Part shown: positions 60,601 to 64,000 of the stretch, one piece after another
Numbering within the stretch: position 1 is the first letter of the stretch
Layout: every line of letters starts with the position of its first letter
Source of the DNA: CAYFJV01 sp964460605
GTDB taxonomy: Archaea; Nanobdellota; Nanobdellia; Woesearchaeales; GW2011-AR9
Direction: 5' to 3'
DNA: 64,000 nt
Assembly: GCA_964460605.1 (NCBI GenBank)
Contig: CAYWPT010000001.1
Coordinates: 72,526 to 136,525, forward strand
Notes under the pieces: generated by a model
The model's input: only the letters and a program-made list of their open reading frames with translations
Told to the model about the DNA's origin: nothing
Databases searched by the model: none
Program-made: the position numbers and the translations under genes

Positions 60601-60904
60601 TCTCTTCGGATCATTTAGTAAGAAAAGTAATGGCTTGCCTCACTTTAAAGATATTTTAAGTTCAAGAAAAAGTCATCATGCTAAAGTTGAAGCTATGGTT
60701 GATAGATATCAAGAACATAAGAAAACAATTAGACCTGGATTGCGCCCAAAAGAAAAAGCATTATTTAGTCGTCTTGATGCTATTGCTAAAGAGACAAGCA
60801 AGAAGAAAGTTTCTGTAAAAGAAGTTGTAGATAAAGGAGAAGCTAAAGACATTTTTGCAAAATTAAAAGAAATCTCTAAGAAAAGGAAGAATGGTGGACA
60901 ATAA
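54644..60904 (+). CDS. Giant multidomain cell-surface protein
   Basis: 2086 residues. Signal/membrane segment at ~26-48; Cys-rich part to ~190; three carboxypeptidase-regulatory-like beta sandwiches (~195-440, e.g. LSGFVSAEDGSPINDARV); a fibronectin-III-like unit (~450-535); a Cys-rich region (~545-850); several Ig-like units each starting DN/DF-x-APE or similar (VDNTAPTVTS) to ~1700; calcium-binding thrombospondin-type-3-like repeats (~1770-1875; DSDGDGFANSCD, DRDADGLPDRWEG); a membrane helix at ~1893-1912; and a 170-residue very basic cytoplasmic tail. It is probably an adhesin or structural envelope protein. The unusual C-terminal anchor plus long basic tail suggests an internal partner. 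Confidence 0.68.
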   Translation: MVYRTKKRSIVDSCLAPAFQKKLLVLFLLSILMISLNAFSTLAIEGCYLLPSGSPDFLCQSVEEADAEADYLDIVGDTNNFNAFFIPGSSNCETEFPDICAPVTCSTSCATESIAACEEQGGQAIPDGEFNQWCSAGCCTVGNFCNFVSTRQECIQQAANQGVNFDPSNYISSDTGEVDATYCLQEICLLDLQDAQLSGFVSAEDGSPINDARVQLTSENFDLTEDGAYSISISPGSYVVQVTANGFASASETVTLTSGETEIKDFVLSEAGDFVEVSGTVFDEAGETVSSVSVCWQGVSIGCTTSNNQGQYTATELVVGDYTFTLSRIGFTTTQESFTVSGDDPNKNLVIEASTRGSVSGVTHLDITDNGESDGEQYGVSIFANGIYKGSSSFPGADFDIELEPGTYTITASYQDFSSDEHEVSLVQGSSVDLGVLLLTREIGECSFDGPNNDKPVASLSAQAVQGAPDVLLNWPKPCPEVSVYNLYRDGELLEVLSPFDISYVDEDLEWGATHSYEIEAIYGDGPTTRPSREKTGATITLGDAACERKSVGEFFCLLDQRQGIFACDASNNLQTSSDCGNLGDSWFCSEPSPGTAICKDAGMCSAGPLLAQPFGLYFEESSCYGNFLGENEGYENFCFFDYTSGVSNQCDSCAEVESCFNYKSEGACQVNNCLGQSCEWVEATTSTGEGPVDDLNTPFTDEGYLFPITEQTGHGYCIEPEYEEDKFCNLCGSDAPLLENNFCTPEVCTDLGACFSEEDLTQCNTCGEESSVIANCYTYNSELECTNGQDTSNNNGEILHSGDSCGWGACRWLPDEATLSGGSCVKDGDADLRDDCLTFGAGERATCEIDTNAPSTVVVTDDLTSISTIAGEVTFRAIDPEENPLGELFYCIDASDAPICNNFVSKEFFGIGFDQEIQIDLIGSQFLEGEIIDGETYRLRFFSKDKYFNQESVQEAFIFVDNEVPEFTIAKNVNTVGDTSTLQIFLTDLNEAMSCDFDLQQILPSGSTLSASVGRNDDKEHLFENLQGVRYDLSVTCADDHGNENTKDESIIFDLEQDITLINPAFEGAVDTTSIAFEVSTEVSASCSLYLQDEASLAYSFVADFRTTDAENKNHITDPIGGFFEGEYPGTVKVVCQESFTSEILEDYFNFMVDFTAPETQIILKEGNREEKPTTYGWEEFFVDIVEVDFLCNAEGFDCEETFYCLGPDCTYAAAPGYQAYTENVILNDTTEICYYSTDTGSSISFPTCGKIKVEGFGINLIQPEGFSFEGELWGVSNEQIFDWEVRSRLDTESCKFDFAPGFDYDLQPLYKTFEFSDNGENFYLYDSFPGEVLPPYQNNGGVKILHVQCEDVFGELGPTQKMKLEYDPSAPVIRRAHAEPDFVTEAIETSIFVETDDKTTCRYSDNSDGDGSTDFDTMEFTFPGGDEGQYNIEHSDRFRFSFTGAEKEFSLNVQCKNGAGDLSEVEQIDFTVDYSVSGNIVSLAPSGFVGGADISLEAGTNKNAICNYDGIEFASTGSTSHSEFLGTLEEDDYHYLVSCQISGDVRTGEIIFTVDNTAPTVTSVDDGTFSCSLESTTFRVYTDEPNISHYSYELYKGKPERQSDRLKEFFNSSNVSTGSSRAATLISSGVLSASEELIITGVQFVEGQDYFIKAAATDAAGNIGFLGSSDGFVASTDNLTECASDEDAPGVSLKTENSCTAVEVELYCDDLSSCQNMVFGQSGSSASCVPTSSYTGNKISFDKSGWVCYSATDAQGNEKNSTQQVLFVDSDGDGFANSCDLCSGTIAGSDVDSDGCASGQVPDGTGQEDRDADGLPDRWEGLFNTVECPLNPDLEDSDGNGIVDTEEDYDNDGFTNLEEYRSNLDPCVYDEVAALEESGFEFTPSTGGSESNLVAWILFILGIILFFGAGGYLIYFYQKDPRGKAILSGRRVRATGPVSASAPSLGRRVSPRAAVPAQPKSYDKNLASLRRGRRKKRRSLEKESLFGSFSKKSNGLPHFKDILSSRKSHHAKVEAMVDRYQEHKKTIRPGLRPKEKALFSRLDAIAKETSKKKVSVKEVVDKGEAKDIFAKLKEISKKRKNGGQ

Positions 60905-61431
60905 TGATGGATAAAAAAGGAGTTGGAGTACAACAAGTCTTTATTTTCATTGTTGCGGCGATTACTTTCGCTTTAATTTTAATATTTGGTTACGGAGCAA
61001 TTAGTGACTTTTTAGACAAAGGTGAACAAGTAGAATTTTTTCAATTCAAAACAGAACTTGAATCTAGTGTAAAACGTGTCTATGCAGAGTTTGGCGCAGT
61101 ACGACAAACAGAATACCTTTTACCTGCTAAGTATTCACAAATTTGTTTTGTAAATTTAGATGCGCCTTATGACGCTAGTTTATGTGGGTTCGATCAAATT
61201 GCTTGTGATACTTGGGAGACAGCACAAGACCCTAATGAAGAAATTGTTGGTTATGATGCAACTGACGAAAACGTCTTTTTAAAACCGCCAGCCCCTGTAG
61301 CACTTAAAGTATTTCATATAGAAATAGATGGTGGTTCAGGTTATTATTGTACGAATATTGAGAAAGGAAGGTTTAGCTTACGTTTAGAAGGAAAAGGTTC
61401 ATTGACTTCTATTGGTGATATGGTGAGGTAG
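60904..61431 (+). CDS. Pilin-like membrane-anchored protein 1
   Basis: 175 residues from overlapping ATG ATG at 60904 (TAATG overlap with the giant gene). MDKKGVGVQQVFIFIVAAITFALILIFG is a basic stretch and hydrophobic helix of archaeal pilin type, followed by an extracellular part with five or more Cys and a beta-rich end. Translationally coupled to the giant gene. Confidence 0.6.
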   Translation: MMDKKGVGVQQVFIFIVAAITFALILIFGYGAISDFLDKGEQVEFFQFKTELESSVKRVYAEFGAVRQTEYLLPAKYSQICFVNLDAPYDASLCGFDQIACDTWETAQDPNEEIVGYDATDENVFLKPPAPVALKVFHIEIDGGSGYYCTNIEKGRFSLRLEGKGSLTSIGDMVR

Positions 61432-61436
61432 CTTTG

Positions 61437-62564
61437 ATGGATAAGAAGGCTCAATTAACACTTACTTTTAACTGGATTTATGTTCTGGTAGCAGGGGCAA
61501 TCATTCTCTTATTTTTTGCGAGCATTGTTGTACAACAAAAGGCGTCTGCAGATGAAAAATTAAGTAGTGATATTACACAAATTTTAGAATCAATTTTAAC
61601 AGGAGCTGGAGTTTCTGAACAAACTAAAAATATCATCCCAACACCAGCTCTTAAAGACTTCACACTCACTTTTACTTGTGAATTAGACAAAGGTGCAGGG
61701 TTTAAGGACATTTTTTCTGGTTACGGAGTTAAAGATTCAAGCTCTACAATCGAAACACCAGTTTTACCACTTTTTGCTCCTGCCGAAATTTTAAGCACAG
61801 AATTAGTAACTTGGAGTTTACCTTATGATTTACCTTTCAAAATAATGGATCTTTTATTTTTAAGTTCAGGGAGTACTCAGTATTATGTAATAGGTAATGA
61901 TGCAACTGGATTTAAAGCAGAATTAGAAGAGACCACAGAAGAATTTAATTTTGCTTTTATCGATAGTTTTAATGAGATTAATGCTGCAGATAATTATCAT
62001 GTGCGTATTATTGAATTTGCACCAGTTGAGAGTCAAACTTTAGTAACACCTGGATCTTTAGTACCAGGTCAATTACGTAATTTAGCAAACTCACAAGTCT
62101 CAGTTGTACAATTTACTTCGCGTGGAGGGGTGGTGTATTACGATAAGCAAGGAAGCCAGTTTAGAAGAACTTCACAAGAAGAAATCAAATTAGTGAGTAT
62201 GGGTCCGAATAAAAGAGATGCAGCTAAATTTGCTTTAATTTTCGCTGGGAATGAGCAGGCCTATAGGTGCAATATGATGAAAGTGTTCAAACGCTTAGGA
62301 ATTGTAGCTGAAGTATACCAAAAGAAGTTTGAAGATTTGCAAACCCATTATGTGCCAGGAGGCGAAAGTAATGTTGCAGCAACAGTAAAACAAACTTGTT
62401 ATTCTTATTTAGATGGTGAAAATAGTGTTGATGTTTTGGCAAGCGCTGCAATAACTTGTGCGGTTTCAGGTGAATGTGCAGAAGATGAATTAGTTAATTT
62501 AGCCAATGATGTTGAGAATTTGAATGATAAATTGAGGGGAAGTGGTTGTATAACCTTGTACTAA
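61437..62564 (+). CDS. Pilin-like membrane-anchored protein 2
   Basis: 375 residues from the ATG at 61437; the TTG just before it is also in frame. MDKKAQLTLTFNWIYVLVAG has the basic/Gln/hydrophobic signal. The outer part has no recognised domain but contains four Cys near the C-terminus (TCAVSGECAEDE, GSGCITLY). Six bases separate it from the previous gene. Confidence 0.6.
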   Translation: MDKKAQLTLTFNWIYVLVAGAIILLFFASIVVQQKASADEKLSSDITQILESILTGAGVSEQTKNIIPTPALKDFTLTFTCELDKGAGFKDIFSGYGVKDSSSTIETPVLPLFAPAEILSTELVTWSLPYDLPFKIMDLLFLSSGSTQYYVIGNDATGFKAELEETTEEFNFAFIDSFNEINAADNYHVRIIEFAPVESQTLVTPGSLVPGQLRNLANSQVSVVQFTSRGGVVYYDKQGSQFRRTSQEEIKLVSMGPNKRDAAKFALIFAGNEQAYRCNMMKVFKRLGIVAEVYQKKFEDLQTHYVPGGESNVAATVKQTCYSYLDGENSVDVLASAAITCAVSGECAEDELVNLANDVENLNDKLRGSGCITLY

Positions 62565-63100
62565 TGATATTTAAAAATTTTAAGAAGCAAAAGAAAGGAC
62601 AATTACCTACTCTAGAGACTATTGGAGTTCTTTTTATCTTCTTTATTTTGGTCTTTTTCGGAATTATATTTTATTCTAAATTCCAAGAAGTTAATTTCAA
62701 ACAAAAACAAACTGAATTGGTGGCTAAAAGGGCAATGGATACCACTTTAAAAATCCTTTTTTTACCTGAATTACAGTGTAGTAGGGGCGAAGCTGAACCT
62801 TTAGACAATTGTATTGATATAAAAAAACTTGAAGCCTTACAGACTCTTATGGATGATCATGGTAATGATTACTATTTTAATCTTTTTTCCTTCTCAAAGA
62901 TATCTGTGCATGAGGCTTATCCTTTAACAAAACCTGCACGTGAACCTTGGGTCTTATACAATAAAGAAAAACCAGAATGGACAGCAAAAGAGCCAACATT
63001 TTTTGTAGTTGCTCTTAAAGATGAAGTAGATCCATTGTATGCTGATGAAGCAGAAACAAAATTTTCTTATGGATATGTACAAGTTGAGGTTTACTCATGA
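62564..63100 (+). CDS. Pilin-like membrane-anchored protein 3
   Basis: 178 residues from the ATG at 62564, which overlaps the previous TAA by one base (TAATG). KKQKKGQLPTLETIGVLFIF is the signal, with Gly12-Gln13 at the likely cleavage point. The outer part is mostly beta-like and ends in a short tail. It overlaps the next gene by 4 bases (ATGA). Confidence 0.6.
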   Translation: MIFKNFKKQKKGQLPTLETIGVLFIFFILVFFGIIFYSKFQEVNFKQKQTELVAKRAMDTTLKILFLPELQCSRGEAEPLDNCIDIKKLEALQTLMDDHGNDYYFNLFSFSKISVHEAYPLTKPAREPWVLYNKEKPEWTAKEPTFFVVALKDEVDPLYADEAETKFSYGYVQVEVYS

Positions 63101-63648
63101 GATCTAGAAAAAAAGGTCAAGCAGAAATAATTGGTCTTGTAGTAATTGTAATCATGTTGAGTCTCGGTTTGTTATTTTTAGCACAATTTGCAATTAAAGA
63201 TGCAGGAGAGAAAAAAGTTTTTACTCGTAAAGGTTTGGCTTATAGTTCAGTGAGCTCTATTATGAAAACCACTGTTTTATGTGAGAAACCAAGCGGTTCA
63301 TTAGAAGCAGTTTCTTTAGAAAAAGATTTATTAGAGGATTGTGCAAGAAATTATTGTAGGGATGGAAGTTTTAATTGTGATTCTAAATTTCGCTGCTCAA
63401 GTACGGGAATAGAGATGCACAGTTGCGAATTTTTAACAAATGAAATAAGTTTTATGCTAGAAAATACCTTGGGAGCATGGAATAAAGATTATATTTTTGA
63501 ATCGAAACTTGCTGGTGCTAATAATGTTGAGACGCTTTTATCTTTTGGAAGCGGTTCTTGTTTTGGAGATAGAGATAGTTCGGGAATTTTTCCTTTGAAT
63601 GTAGAAGGGAGTGGTATAGTAGAGACCACACTTTTCTTATGTAACTAG
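63097..63648 (+). CDS. Pilin-like membrane-anchored protein 4
   Basis: 183 residues. MRSRKKGQAEIIGLVVIVIM is a clear class III type signal with Gly7-Gln8 and a Glu two residues into the hydrophobic core, as in true type IV pilins. Eight or more Cys follow (CARNYCRDGSFNCDSKFRC), implying disulfides. Last gene of the run that starts with the giant protein. Confidence 0.62.
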   Translation: MRSRKKGQAEIIGLVVIVIMLSLGLLFLAQFAIKDAGEKKVFTRKGLAYSSVSSIMKTTVLCEKPSGSLEAVSLEKDLLEDCARNYCRDGSFNCDSKFRCSSTGIEMHSCEFLTNEISFMLENTLGAWNKDYIFESKLAGANNVETLLSFGSGSCFGDRDSSGIFPLNVEGSGIVETTLFLCN

Positions 63649-63666
63649 CTTATTTTTCCGTTAGCT

Positions 63667-63674
63667 TTATATAG
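63667..63674 (+). promoter_or_regulatory. TATA box of the final pilin-like gene
   Basis: TTTATATA sits 64-71 bases before the ATG at 63738, leaving a leader with a strong Shine-Dalgarno site. Confidence 0.45.
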
Positions 63675-63723
63675 ATTCTTTCTTTGTTATTAGACTATAA
63701 TACTCTTATAGATATTTTAAAAA

Positions 63724-63737
63724 AGAGGTGGAGAGAG
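63724..63737 (+). promoter_or_regulatory. Shine-Dalgarno site of the final pilin-like gene
   Basis: A purine run containing GAGGTG and GGAGAG precedes the ATG at 63738, one of the strongest ribosome sites in the window. Confidence 0.5.
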
Positions 63738-64000
63738 ATGAATTTATTTAATAATAAAAAAGGTCAAGGACTTTCTTTAACAGTTATTATTGTTGCTGCC
63801 ATTGCTTTAATCGTTTTAGTGGTGTTAGTTGCAATCTTTTTAGGAAGAATTTCTGGCACAGACACACAAATTGATGCAGCTGCAAACGCAGAGTTGGCAA
63901 AGCACAAAATAAGTTATGGGAATTGCCATCCAAGTGATGTTGCAGAAGAAGCTTTTAGTTTAGAATATTCAGCTGCAGAAGATGCGAATGACGGCTCAGC
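63738..64000 (+). CDS. Pilin-like protein, cut off by the window edge
   Basis: 87 complete codons are visible. MNLFNNKKGQGLSLTVIIV carries the signal with Gly9-Gln10 and SLT in the +3 to +5 region, closest here to the archaeal QxSxE-like pilin pattern. The outer part begins ISGTDTQIDAAANAEL and continues beyond 64000. Its own TATA box and ribosome site separate it from the preceding operon; it may be the main, abundantly made pilin. Confidence 0.62.
   Translation, partial: MNLFNNKKGQGLSLTVIIVAAIALIVLVVLVAIFLGRISGTDTQIDAAANAELAKHKISYGNCHPSDVAEEAFSLEYSAAEDANDGS

Overview
The window is AT-rich, tightly packed archaeal DNA. The information-processing genes are diagnostic: both subunits of DNA polymerase D, Orc1/Cdc6, an MCM helicase carrying an intein, an RPA-like protein, TBP, TFE, RpoP, aIF2-beta, ribosomal protein L37Ae, prefoldin beta, an archaeal TyrRS and Hjc. 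Very small genes, PolD and the KKGQ-type surface proteins suggest a DPANN archaeon, most likely of the Woesearchaeota/Pacearchaeota kind. That placement is inference; there is no rRNA gene here. I see no CRISPR array, insertion sequence or prophage.

Layout. 1-2.9 kb: an envelope thiol-redox set (His-rich DsbA-like protein, membrane protein with CPSC motif, VKOR). 2.9-6.1 kb: a frameshifted uridine-kinase-like gene, RNase D, Nudix, DoxX. 6.0-14.1 kb: a complete A/V-type ATPase operon in the order H-I-K-E-C-F-A-B-D, followed by an unlisted 35-codon membrane ORF. 14.1-22.8 kb: an FAD oxidoreductase, an asparagine-synthetase/Dph6 fusion, a DRG GTPase, a cation/H+ antiporter, an MscS-like channel, then UPF0147, prefoldin beta, rpoP and L37Ae. 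22.8-30.6 kb: tRNA-Pro(UGG) with an intron in the D-loop, peptidases, TyrRS, tRNase Z, Hjc, TFE with a long lysine-rich tail, and aIF2-beta/DUF424. 30.8-44.4 kb: the replication block (PolD large and small subunits, Cdc6, a candidate origin at 37.9-38.6 kb, SpoIIM, RPA, MCM) and TBP. 44.6-49.9 kb: a degenerate ThiI-like THUMP protein and a tRNA-thiolation operon (ubiquitin-like carrier, NcsA/TtuA, E1-like enzyme, U32 protein). 50.4-64 kb: an RNase P Rpp30-like gene with a frameshift, then a surface region with at least six type-IV-pilin-like proteins, a lipoprotein and a 2086-residue surface protein.

The most notable signals are regulatory and structural. A near-identical 23-bp element lies just upstream of the TATA boxes of hjc and of the PolD large subunit. 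A second, palindromic element (ACTCTA-3-TAGAGT type) sits upstream of the TATA boxes of cdc6 and rpa. Inverted origin-recognition-box-like sequences flank an AT-rich core beside cdc6. Three genes carry frame interruptions; the one in the Rpp30-like gene falls on an A-AAA-AAG heptamer, so it could be programmed -1 frameshifting or a homopolymer error. Many convergent gene pairs share their stop codons, which shows how compact this genome is.
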